Assembly (NCBI GenBank): GCA_036873135.1
Contig: JAPTYO010000002.1
Location: 43,887,452 to 43,951,451, forward strand
Length of the DNA: 64,000 bases
Reading direction: 5' to 3'
Origin: Clarkia xantiana subsp. parviflora
Taxonomy: Eukaryota > Streptophyta > Magnoliopsida > Myrtales > Onagraceae
A program made the translations under genes and the position numbers. Shown here one piece after another: positions 1 through 8,870 of the stretch; within the stretch, counting starts at the first letter, position 1; the number at the start of each line of letters is the position of its first letter. The notes below the pieces were generated by a model. That model ran no database searches. It was not told where the DNA came from and saw only the letters and a program-made list of their open reading frames with translations.

Positions 1-1
1 T

Positions 2-1585
2 CTTATCACGGGCCTGAAAGTTGCTAAAGGCACTGGAGTCGATCACTTGAGAGTGAAGTGTGACGCAACTTTAATCGTAAACCAGGTTCAAGGGCAGTAT
101 GAAGCGAGGAGCCCGATAATGAAGAAGTACCTACGCGAGGTACAAACCTTGAAGGAGAGCTTTAAAAGCTTCGACATCGAGGCAATCCCGATGGAGGAAA
201 ACGTAGAGGCAGACGCCTTGAGCAAATTTGCCCTGGGGGCACCCTTGGAAGAAAATCGGAAGGTGCATTTCTTGGAGAAGGTGATCTTATCGACCACCGA
301 CCCGACACAGGTATGTGCCATTGAAGCAAGATCGGAGGAGGAGCCCACTTGGATGACCCCGATAGTCGCATACCTGACTACGGGGGCAGTCCCCTATGAT
401 AAATTAGTAGGCGACAGGATACGTCGGATCGCGGCTAATTACATGGTGCTGGACAATCAGCTATACAAGAAGGGCTGGTTCTCGACTCCGTACTTGAAAT
501 GTGTGGCAGAGCCCGACACAAATTGAATCCTGAAGGAGGTGCATGAAGGGGTCGCGGCTTGTCATGAAGGGGCCCGATCCATTATGAGGAAAGTGCTTAA
601 CTTGGGCTATTATTGGCCCACGATGAGCAAGGAAGCGACGGCGTTGGTCCGATCCTGTGACGCGTGTCAGAGGTACGCCCCGAGTATCGTGGCTCTGGCT
701 GCCAATCTGACGTCCATCAAGAGCGCTTGGCCCTTCGCACAGTGGGGCATCAACTTGGTGGGACCTCTTCCACAAGCACAAGTTCAATGTAAGTATTTAC
801 TTGTAGCTATCGATTATTTTTCGAAATGGATAGAGGCAAAGGCGTTGGCCAGAACGACGGGGAACCAGATCGTCAAGTTCCTCCAGACCCATATTGTGAC
901 CAAATACGGGATTCCTAAGGTGGTGATCAGCGACAATGGTCCACCATTTAACGGCTCTCAGGTGAGGGAGTATCTGGAGGAGTTGAACATCGAGCATCGG
1001 ACAGCTTCCGTACGCCACACTCAGACTAATGGCCAGGTGGAATCAGCCAACAAAATCGTGATGGATGGCCTGAAGAAGAGGGTCTATGCCTTGAAGGTCA
1101 AGTGGCTGAACGAACTAGAAAACGTGCTTTGGGCTGTTAGAACGACACCCAAACGATCAACAGGGGAGACTCCGTTTGGCCTCGTTTATGGCACGGAAGC
1201 TTTCGCCCCCGTGGAGGTAGCTGTGGCGTCCCATCGGATGAGATATTACGAGCCTCTGACAAATGATGAGATGAGACGTCTGGACTTGGACTTGCTCGAA
1301 GAAAAGAGGCGTGAAGCCGATGAAGTCCAAGCTCGAATGCGTTTGGCGACGGCCAGGTATTACAATCGGCGAGTTAAGTCCCGACAATTCTTCGTCGGGG
1401 AGCTGGTTTGGCGTCGCAACGAGTTTACCCTTTTGGATCGAATCAACAAGATGTCACCAAAATGGGAAGGACCTTATAAGGTCGTGGGGATGCCAGTTCC
1501 AAATGCGTACAAATTGGAAGACCTCGATGGCAGAGTATTGAAGCATTCTTTTAGTGGCGAACACTTGAAGAAACACCATGCTTGA
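2..1585 (+). pseudogene. TatA pol 3' end: second RNase H and integrase
   Basis: Open from base 2 in one frame to the TGA after LKKHHA, with a single in-frame TGA at 524-526. TatB has Arg (CGA) there, so this is a C-to-T nonsense change. The first 80 codons are the end of the extra RNase H typical of Tat elements, then a linker. The integrase follows: His/His and Cys/Cys zinc-binding residues (HEGVAACHEG, CDACQRY), then the DDE core with the first Asp in a degenerate context (GINLVGP where TatB and TatC have GIDLVGP), the second Asp in ISDNGPPFNG and the Glu in NGQVESANK, then the basic C-terminal domain ending SGEHLKK. It would join cDNA to chromosomal DNA. The GINL reading means the first catalytic Asp is Asn here, so the enzyme was probably dead even without the stop. 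Confidence 0.9.
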
Positions 1586-2380
1586 TGAAAGTCGCCTTAA
1601 GTGGTGCCCGATGAAAGTCGCCTTAAGTGGTGCCCGATGAAAGTCGCCTTAAGTGGTGCCCGATGAAAGTCGCCTTAAGTGGTGCCCGATGTAAAACCGC
1701 CTTAAGTGGTGTATGCTGTTTATCGTTTAAATTCGATGTAATCCAATTTTGTGCCATCAATAAATAAAGAGGTTGCTTCCGATCAGAATTGTTCTTAGAT
1801 TTACTCTGAGTATTATAAAGTCGCCTTGAGTGGTGCACGAGAAAATTCGTCTTAAGTGATGCATGAAAAAGTCGTCTTGAGTGATGCGTGATTCTTAGGT
1901 TTATTCTAAGTACTAAAAAGTCGCCTTAGGTGGTGCACGATACCAAGTCGCCTTGAGTGGTGCATAAGAATTAAGTCGTCTTGAGTAATGCGTGATTCTT
2001 AGGTTTATTCTAAGTACTAAAAAGTCGCCTTAGGTGGTGCACGATACCAAGTCGCCTTGAATGGTGCATAAGAATTAAGTCGTCTTAAGTGATGCATGAA
2101 AAGTCGTCTTGAGTGATGCATGATTCTTAGATTTATTCTAAGCATTGAAAAGTCGTCTTAAGCGACACGCCAGATTAAGTCGTCTTAAGTGATGCATGTT
2201 TTTGGATTTATTATAAGTATTGAAAAGCCGCCTTAAGTGGTGCATGATGGTAAGTCACCTTAGGTGGTGCAAGTTAGTAAATCGTCTTGAGTGATGTACG
2301 AGAATTTCTTAAGTATCGAGGTATCGACCCAAGTAAGTATAGTAAAGCCACTTGGAGAAGTGCATCGAAAAAATCGGAAC
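1584..2380 (+). repeat. TatA 3' UTR tandem repeats between pol and the antisense gene
   Basis: Five head-to-tail copies of a 26-bp unit run from about 1584 to 1713; the core is GTCGCCTTAAGTGGTGC. After the conserved poly(A) stretch the same core recurs more loosely to about 2370, mixed with a copy reading TTCTTAGRTTTATTCTAAG. The core contains the palindrome CTTAAG. TatB carries the same array inverted, and TatC a related but rebuilt array. Tandem repeats in the 3' UTR are a known hypervariable feature of Tat elements. Confidence 0.85.
1759..1768 (+). terminator. Candidate poly(A) signals of the TatA pol transcript
   Basis: Two overlapping AATAAA words lie about 175 bp after the pol stop, inside a block (about 1710-1815) that is kept in TatB and TatC while the repeats around it change. 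Conservation of this block suggests it ends the sense transcript before the antisense gene. Inference only. Confidence 0.45.
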
Positions 2381-2464
2381 TAAGAAAGTTTGATAATTGA
2401 TAAGGGCTCAAGGGCCCGACGATTACAAAAGCGAGGAAAATACAAGGACTTTAAAGATAAGCAG

Positions 2465-5150
2465 TTAGGCTTGGTCCTTGTCAGCAACATCTGCGGGAGC
2501 TGGGTCAACGAGATCGGTGGCAGAAGACTCCACAGGGTTGGCCGCGGGAGGATCGACTATCGGTGCATCGGCACTTGGAAGCTCTGCTGCATCTTCGACA
2601 ACTGCGGGAGTACTCCCCCCATCACTCTCCTCCGAAAGAGCAAAGTATTTCTTCGCAAAGGGAGCGAGAGAAGGAGACTTATCGAAGTTGATGGCGTCGC
2701 CATACTCCAGGTGGAGCTCCTCAACCGCATTGAAGAAAGTGTTCTTCACCTCCGCGCCGAAGAACTTCACAGCATCAGCCTGGAAGTCTTCAGACCTCCG
2801 ATAATCCTCCCGGCCCTTGACCTCGGCCGCGGCCAGCTGCGCAGGAACCCCCGCGACTTGCTCCTCCAGAGCCTTCTTCTCGAGGACCAGCTTGTCCTCA
2901 GCAGTCTGCCGCTCATGTCGCTCCCGCTTCAGGAGCCCCTCGAAGTCGCCAACCTGCTTTAGAAGGTCTTGAACCTTCCGGTCAAGGATGGCATGCTCCT
3001 TGGCAAGTTTCCCCCATGAAGATTTGGAGGCCGCAAGATCCTCCTTAAGCTTGGCAATGGTCGCCCGGTCCCGCTCTCGGGACTCATCATAGGCAAAGAG
3101 GTACCCAAAAAGACGGTTGAAGTCCCCGAGCTCCTACGATAGAAGAAAGAAAAGTGTTAATGAACAAACAACCAGCCTTACCAATGAAGAAAGAGAAGCA
3201 AAATTTTACCTCTATCCGACGCAGGGACATCTCTCGAACATCCCGACGCATCGCCTCCCGATTCTGGGAAATCGGATACCGCATAGTGGGCAGGATCGAG
3301 CCTGCCAGCAGATGCAGAGCCAGCTCTTCATGGGCATCCCCTTGTCGAAGCTGGACCCCTTGCAATGTTTGGATTGGGGTCCAGGGAGCATCCACCTGCG
3401 CGGGGTCGAAGGCCCTGTAGAAACTCCTGTCGAGAGGGAAAGGGGGAGGGCCAGCACGAGTCGTGGAGGGGCGCGCCTCCGGCTCGACCCGGGCGGGGGA
3501 AGGAGTGAAGTCGTGGACGGGCGACGGCTGTCGCTGCTGCGGAGAAGATGAGGGGGGCACCCCCCTGAGAGGTTGGTTTCAAGGGGGACTGCCCCGTCCT
3601 CCGACGATGACGAAGGGAGCCACCCTCATCAGTCTCCTCGGAGGAGTCCAAGGTCTCCGCCCGACGAAATTGTTCGCCGGTCGGGGTTTTCTCCCCAGTT
3701 GAGGGAGGCGCCCCTGTTGAGGGTGGTGCACCCGCGGAAGCTTCGGTGCCCGATGGAGTTCCTGACTGACCTGCACCTAGAGGACAAGAGGCTTCAGAAA
3801 TGTAATCAGGGATTTCATCAGGATTCTTACACCAAACAATACGTCGGGAGACATATTGGACCTTCCCGTGGTAATTGAAGTAGCCCGCCTTCAGGCACGA
3901 GGAATTTCCCCTCTAAGGACTCGTTTGACGTCAGCAATGCGGGCCTCCATGGTTGAAGGAATCAACTCCTTCGGGACCATCTTCCTGTACGATTTAATAA
4001 GGAGGCAGAGCTTTTTACCTTCTTCAGCGTTCTGGACATCGAAGAGCTGGTCCACCTCCACACGCTTCCGCTTCGGCTGCTCCGCAGAAGGAGATCCCGA
4101 CGGAGAAGCAGCCTTCTTGGCGGACTTCCTCTTCCGCGAAGGGCGAACAGCGTCGGTCTCCCCCTGCTTAAGGAACAGATTGGTCAGCACGGATACCTTC
4201 TTGGCTGCAAACAGTAGAAGAAAAAGAGTCAGAGATGTACCCAAGGAACCACATTGGAGGGGCCGTCGAAAAGCTGCCCCCCAGAGATTATATCGAGGAG
4301 TCGGATCCCGGCGTTCACCAGGTCCCGCTCAACGAGAGAATTGGCGTCGAGGGGAGTGTAGGACTCCCCCCATCGGTAGAGCTGGATGAGTTGAAGAGCT
4401 TGGAAATCTTCGTCAGTATAGGTGTGGAAGGCAGGAGGAGAGTCTGCTTCCACCTCCCATCGGGGCCATGGGATCGAAGAATGTTGAATGAAGAAGTAGC
4501 TCCTTTTCCATCCGCTGTTGTCGGAGCCCGTGTCGACCAGGAGTCCCCGCCCCTTGACCACCTTTTAGGTGTCAGTGGTCCAGTTGCACAACCCAAGTTG
4601 CGTCTTGTTCCACTTCGGCATCCGGGGTTAGAAGGCGCAAACCCCCGCCTCGTTGCACTTCATCCCGTAGAAGGTCCTGAAGAGCTTGAGCCTGTACACC
4701 CACTTCTGACGGAAGCAGAGGACCTGGAAGGCATTCCACAGACGTATGGCGTGGGGAGAGAAGGTGGTCGGATGCGTCTTATAATGCTGACACATCTCGA
4801 CCAAACTGCCACAGAAAGGGAACCTAATCCCCGCTGATACTTGCCCCGTAGAGACAAATACCTCCCCTTTTCTGGGACGAGTAACCTCAAGGTTACCTGA
4901 GGGGCGAGGCCAGGGATACGGGAAACGAGGTTCCCAAGTAGAAGTGATGCATCCCTCCCGGAGAGCTGCATCATAAGCGGTGCTGGAGATTTCATTCAGA
5001 GCATAATCAAAGTTGAAAGGCTTTCTTCCCTCAGAGCTAGATCCAGTGTCTGAAAAGTAGCAATGGCAAGGAAGGCACATTGGGATTTTCGGAAAGCTGC
5101 AAACAAGAAAAAGATGAGCAAGCAATGAAGAAAGAATCCTTACCAGACAT
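2465..5150 (-). pseudogene. TatA antisense gene (aORF), spliced, Transposase_28-like
   Basis: Read on the minus strand. Exon 1 is only ATGTCTG (5150-5144). A 94-nt GT-AG intron follows (5143-5050), then exon 2 from 5049. Its N-terminal half has a globular domain with the pattern GEVFV...AGIRFPF...LVEMC.HY..HP, like the plant 'putative gypsy type transposon' domain (Pfam Transposase_28 as I remember it). The middle is Ser/Pro-rich and low complexity. A 76-nt intron (3209-3134, phase 0) precedes a C-terminal coiled coil and an acidic tail ending DKDQA. The copy is broken: TAA for Tyr at 4628-4630, frameshifts near 3895 and 3565. A frame change at 4240-4200 is discussed in the findings. The protein's function is unknown. 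It is oriented against pol, and TatB carries the same gene. Confidence 0.8.
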
Positions 5151-5300
5151 GACGATTGGAGGTTGAAGGAATGAACTGGGCGTTGCCGGGAAGATGATCG
5201 GAAAAGCACTAAGGTCTTCGGAATCGCAAAAGCTTGAATTCGCAAAAGTTGTAGAGAGCTCCTGAAAATTCGAAGACGGTAAAAGTGATACAACACCCAC

Positions 5301-5317
5301 GGTTAGGGTTTTATAGG
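5301..5317 (-). promoter_or_regulatory. TATA box with telomere-like motif upstream of TatA aORF
   Basis: On the minus strand the sequence reads CCTATAAAACCCTAACC, about 150 bp before the ATG. The AAACCCTAA part matches the plant telo-box. The same TATA plus telo-box stands in TatB at 26565-26586. Promoter activity is inferred. Confidence 0.55.
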
Positions 5318-5683
5318 CGAAGAGGACAGTGGAAGGGACACTTCGATCTGAGTCGTCGAAGTTGAAGCGTTCTAATCTGGACCGTTGAGATGGAACGTGC
5401 GGAATGGCAACGGGCGTAATGATGAAACGGCCTGAAAAGCACTTTTCAGAAAAAACAGGCGCGAAAAACCAGGCACGAGTGCCGAAGACGTCGCTTCACT
5501 ATCTGCTGCATTTAATGACTGGGGAGCCGGGGAGTCCTCTCGGATTTGGCAGTTATCCACAAGGCATCAAGGAAACGTGAACGAGAAGACTTGTACTAAG
5601 TGACTACGCCAAGGGAAAGATCCCCGACTCCGACGTCGGGAGGTCGGGAGTTAAAAGACACGACGAACTAAAAGTCCCTCGTG
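5318..5683. other. TatA spacer between aORF promoter and 3' LTR
   Basis: About 370 bp upstream of the antisense promoter, shared with TatB (26200-26560). I see no coding sequence in it. It ends in the polypurine tract. Confidence 0.5.
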
Positions 5684-5696
5684 TCATGGGGGCAAA
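5684..5696 (+). other. TatA polypurine tract
   Basis: TCATGGGGGCAAA lies directly before the LTR start TGATGGG. TatB has the equivalent TCTTGGGGGCAAA. It would prime plus-strand DNA synthesis. Confidence 0.8.
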
Positions 5697-6412
5697 TGAT
5701 GGGTTCGACTACAGCCGTTAGGCCCTTTAACGGTGAGGAAACGGCAAATAGGCCCGGTGGGCCCTAAACGAAAGCCAAGATGGCCCAGGCAAGGGATCCC
5801 GACGAAGGGAGTCCGAGGATAAGAGGTCTCGACAGAGTCGGACCTGACAGGCGAGCTGAACGCTACCGACAAGATACCTCTGAGTAGGCCCCGATGATGG
5901 ATCCCTGAGAACAATAGGCCCTGTCACGATGACGAGGGGCCCCGAGCGGTGACACAACGAGATAACTCTGAAGTCCCTGACGTTAGTCGGGACTCATTAT
6001 CAGAGGATAAGGCCGAGATACGCGGGGCGTGGCCGAGATACGCGGAACGTGGTTGAGATACACAGAGCGTGGCCGAGATACGCGGGGCGTGGCCGAGATA
6101 AGCGAGATCATGGCCTAGATAGGCGGGATCACACCCAAGATACGCGGGATACGGGCTAACCACCCCCAACGGTTCACCAGGTAACTGAGGTACCTCTTCG
6201 CCTATAAAAGGGCAAGAGGTCACCTCAGAACGATTACGTTGTGTTATACACTTTGAGATTACTGCTTGCCAGTCCATACGAGATACTCATTTAAGCATCA
6301 GAGAGGGATTCTGGGTCACCGCCCGGTCTATCCCCTCTTTGCAGGACCACGTAGAGCAAAGGAGCTAGGATCGCCGTCAAAGACCGTACCGGAGTTCCAC
6401 CGTGATCCAACA
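5697..6412 (+). mobile_element. TatA 3' LTR (716 bp)
   Basis: Begins TGATGGGTTCGAC and ends GTGATCCAACA, aligned end to end with both TatB LTRs. The U3 part carries about seven imperfect copies of a ~21-bp unit (CCGAGATACGCGGGGCGTGG) from about 6012 to 6155. The TATA box is TATAAAA at 6203-6209, set between two arms of an inverted repeat (6185-6228). Confidence 0.9.
6185..6228. repeat. Inverted repeat around the TatA LTR TATA box
   Basis: Left arm CTGAGGTACCTCTTCGCC and right arm GGGCAAGAGGTCACCTCAG are complementary apart from one or two unpaired bases each. The TATAAAA lies in the loop. The same layout occurs in TatB and TatC with different arm sequence. Confidence 0.8.
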
Positions 6413-7560
6413 TTGGGTACCCCCGTTATAGCGTTAAGGCGAGGTGTTCCTTGGCTAGTCCTTGTATTGACCTGTGATGTTACTACACCTCATCCTGGTT
6501 ATTCTAGGGGCTGTACAAGTTTGTATTGCATAACTTGTAGTTTTTTCCGTCTCTTGGTCCATTCCAAGGCGACATTGTGGCAAGACACTACTTGCTTGAT
6601 TGGAGTATTTTATTTCCGTTATTTATTCACGGACAAGATAACGTTTTACAAGACTCGACTTGTATGTTTGGTGAGTTTTTCGCTGCGTTGAGTATCGCGG
6701 CGATTGTTGTCTACGCTTCTGCCGGCGTAGAGTGTTGGTATGTAATAATGAATGCTACTTGTGGGTATTAGTAGGTTCCCATGGGGTTGCCATCGTATAA
6801 AGGATGTCGCGCCATGTATATGTTTAGTAATCTATATTGGGTGTCTCGTTCCTCAGTAAGATGCCATGGGGTTGCCCTCGTTTAGAGGATGTCGCGACAT
6901 GCTAGTGTTTGGTAATCTATACTAGGTGTCTCGTTCCTCAGTAAGATATCATGGGGTTGTCTTCGTATAGAGGATGTCGCGCCATGTATTGTGTGGGGTT
7001 GCCCTCGTATAGAGGATGTCTCTCCATTTAATGGATGAGAGCCTCTTGGTTGAAAAAATCCAAGGAATGAGTGTTGTAATCATGGGGTTGCCCCCGAGCG
7101 GGGATGTCGCGCCATGTTACTTGTAGATAATCCTTATGAAAATATCCAGGATGTAGTTGTATGGAGTAGACATAATAGATTTCGTGGAAGAGAGCGTATT
7201 GCGAGCTCGTTGTTGATGTCAAGTATTGATATGTTGGTGGTGTATGATATAAGCCTCTTGTTGTATTAAGCGTTTAGCCTTGTAGTGCTGTTGCAAGGTT
7301 AATGCATAGAGTCCACTACTTAATGTTATTCCAGAGCGTGGATTGTATGAGAGTAATGTACCTACAAAAATACATTAACTTCATTAGTTATGAAATATTT
7401 ACAATGCTGGATAGATGGGGTTAACTGATCACCCATTAGTTATGAAAGTAGGTGGATGCATAAAGTTGTGTGTAACGCAGTGATGTGGGAGGGATGTGGT
7501 TGTTGCCTCCCGACATATTCTGATAGAAGCTGTCTGTTCACATGGTGTGATGGCTACACG
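6413..7560. other. Unidentified sequence right of TatA, partly repetitive
   Basis: No coding sequence recognised. The part 6776-7116 holds repeated hairpin units, listed separately. The rest is T-rich single-copy-like sequence. It may be the 3' remainder of the degenerate gag-bearing fragment H that reads leftward from 8138. Confidence 0.4.
6780..7116. repeat. Five copies of a ~37-nt hairpin unit
   Basis: Units at 6780-6816, 6865-6901, 6950-6986, 6992-7026 (partial) and 7081-7116. The first three are spaced about 85 bp. Each full unit opens CATGGGGTTG and closes at a CATG end. An inner stem stands in the middle: CCTC/GAGG in two units, CCCC/GGGG in the last. Confidence 0.75.
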
Positions 7561-8138
7561 CCACGCGGTGTTGCAAGGCCCCAAGGGATATCGTCTCTTC
7601 GATTTCCACTCGTAGAGTGAGGCAGTCGTTAGTTTAGTGATCTCAGATGTTGTGGAATTTACACCAATGCGTGATGTCGGCTCCCAAGAACGCATGTGGT
7701 GTTTCCCTTGGGGAGGGCAGCTTGTTCTGCAGGATGCTCACAAATATCTCTTCGACCTCTGTGTTCAGAGGCGTGAATGCATATTCTGGGCCATCAAGTA
7801 TGCTCCTGCTTTCGTGTTGTTGAAAGAGTGCTCCTCCCTCACTTGCGGGTGGTTTGCTCCCCCCGAGCTCCCGTTCACAAGTGACTGCTCTTTCGAGTTT
7901 CTCTTTGAGGTCACTCATTGACTGAGTGGTCCTCCAACCATACTCTCTTCCAAGTAGAAGGAAGGATCGCGCATTCGAGTTCATGAAGAACGTGTTGATC
8001 ACTACCTCCTATGTGGCCTTTAGCCATGCTGCATTCAGCGCGAAGTGCTAGAAATATTCGAGAGTTGGTTCCCTTTCTTCTTGCATGATGTCCCAAAAAC
8101 TTTGCAGTGTTGAGGCTTGTTGGTAGTTGGTTGGCCAT
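7560..8138 (-). pseudogene. Degenerate gag fragment (H)
   Basis: Minus strand, at least two frames: 8138-7911 starts MANQLPTSLNTAKF and 8002-7643 follows in another frame. The section QNKLPSPRETPHAFLG followed by WCKFHNI and then TNDCLTLRVEIEE matches the layout of the TatF gag, where NKLPRPLEPMTAFLG is followed by RCKHHKTGGHNT and SLKVEIEEL. That is the Cys/His knuckle plus acidic helix at the C-end of Tat-type gag, a nucleocapsid-like function. At least one stop follows the knuckle. It is a remnant of a non-autonomous or decayed gypsy element. No protease or RT is seen beside it. Confidence 0.55.
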
Positions 8139-8161
8139 ATAGGCGCAGAGAGTTGTTCAGG

Positions 8162-8726
8162 TCTACATCTTCCTACGGGGACGTAATACTACGGAATGCT
8201 AAACATGTACTAACAAGATATCTAATCTACGCAACAGAATTAGTACACATACCTTTTAGTTTTCCTGCCTGAGAACGATGTGGAGGGAGTTCTGATCCTT
8301 CGGTCGGAACCACGTGCATGTTCTTCGTCAGAAGAAGTCTCACGCGATGTAGCTCCACAACAAGACCTCTGATCGATTCTTCAACGGAGATGGAACCTCG
8401 TACTTGATGTTGGTGGTGTGGAAAATTTGACTAGGGTGACAAGTTTTCTTAATGGAGATCCTTGTTCTTAATTGTGTGTCTAAACCCTTAGGAGTCACCC
8501 CTATATATAGAATTGGGTGGAGTCGCCAAAAGGCAACTCCACCCTATGTGGTACTAGTGTTTCGGCCGAACCATGTAAAAGGGGGGGAGGCCCATTTTGG
8601 GCCTCCCTTGTCAATTACTAATTGGATTTGGCCCAATTAGCCGAGATTGACAATTACCTAATTAACTCAAGTAATTCCTTTAATTAACGGGCTCCTATTA
8701 CGGCGCCACGTCACCATATGCTAACA
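8162..8726 (-). mobile_element. Copia LTR (565 bp), minus orientation
   Basis: On the minus strand it starts TGTTAGCATATGG and ends CCTGAACA. It shares with CopJ and CopK LTRs the start (TGTAAGCATATGG), the TTCGGCCGA words, the AGGCCCAATTTTGGGCCT-like block and the CTCTGATCGATTC segment. The flank to the right resembles the copia polypurine region, so this is probably a 3' LTR whose internal part is mostly lost. Confidence 0.75.
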
Positions 8727-8870
8727 GTTCCGCCGGTACGACTCTGAAAAATTCAACTCGCTTGTGAAGGTCTTGTGATCCCTATGATGGGGGGAGGAAA
8801 CCACCTTGTCGGGAGCCTATCAGTGGAACCTACCTTTTAGAGCAAAGCCACACACTTTTTTTTCCCCCTA
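8727..8870 (-). other. Short copia 3' internal remnant
   Basis: GTTCCGCCGG directly after the LTR resembles the sequence GCTCCCACTCGCCGG beside CopK. Beyond about 8800 nothing is recognised. Confidence 0.35.

Larger units (their letters stand above)
1..6412 (+). mobile_element. TatA: 3' half of a Ty3/gypsy Tat-type retrotransposon
   Basis: Partial element whose 5' part lies before the window. In order it holds the end of pol (second RNase H and integrase), a tandem-repeat 3' UTR, an antisense gene on the minus strand, a polypurine tract and a 3' LTR. This is the plan known for the plant Tat/Ogre lineage (Retand, Grande, Ogre), which carries an extra RNase H and often an antisense ORF. TatB and TatC in this window have the same order, which supports the boundaries. 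The target duplication cannot be checked because the 5' end is missing. Confidence 0.9.

Noticed and set aside
7643..8138. A chimeric element with a copia LTR and a gypsy gag (8162-8726 plus H gag)
   Set aside because: The sequence right of the LTR resembles the copia polypurine region, so the internal side of that LTR is on the right. The gag on the left is then just flanking sequence, and no primer site links them.
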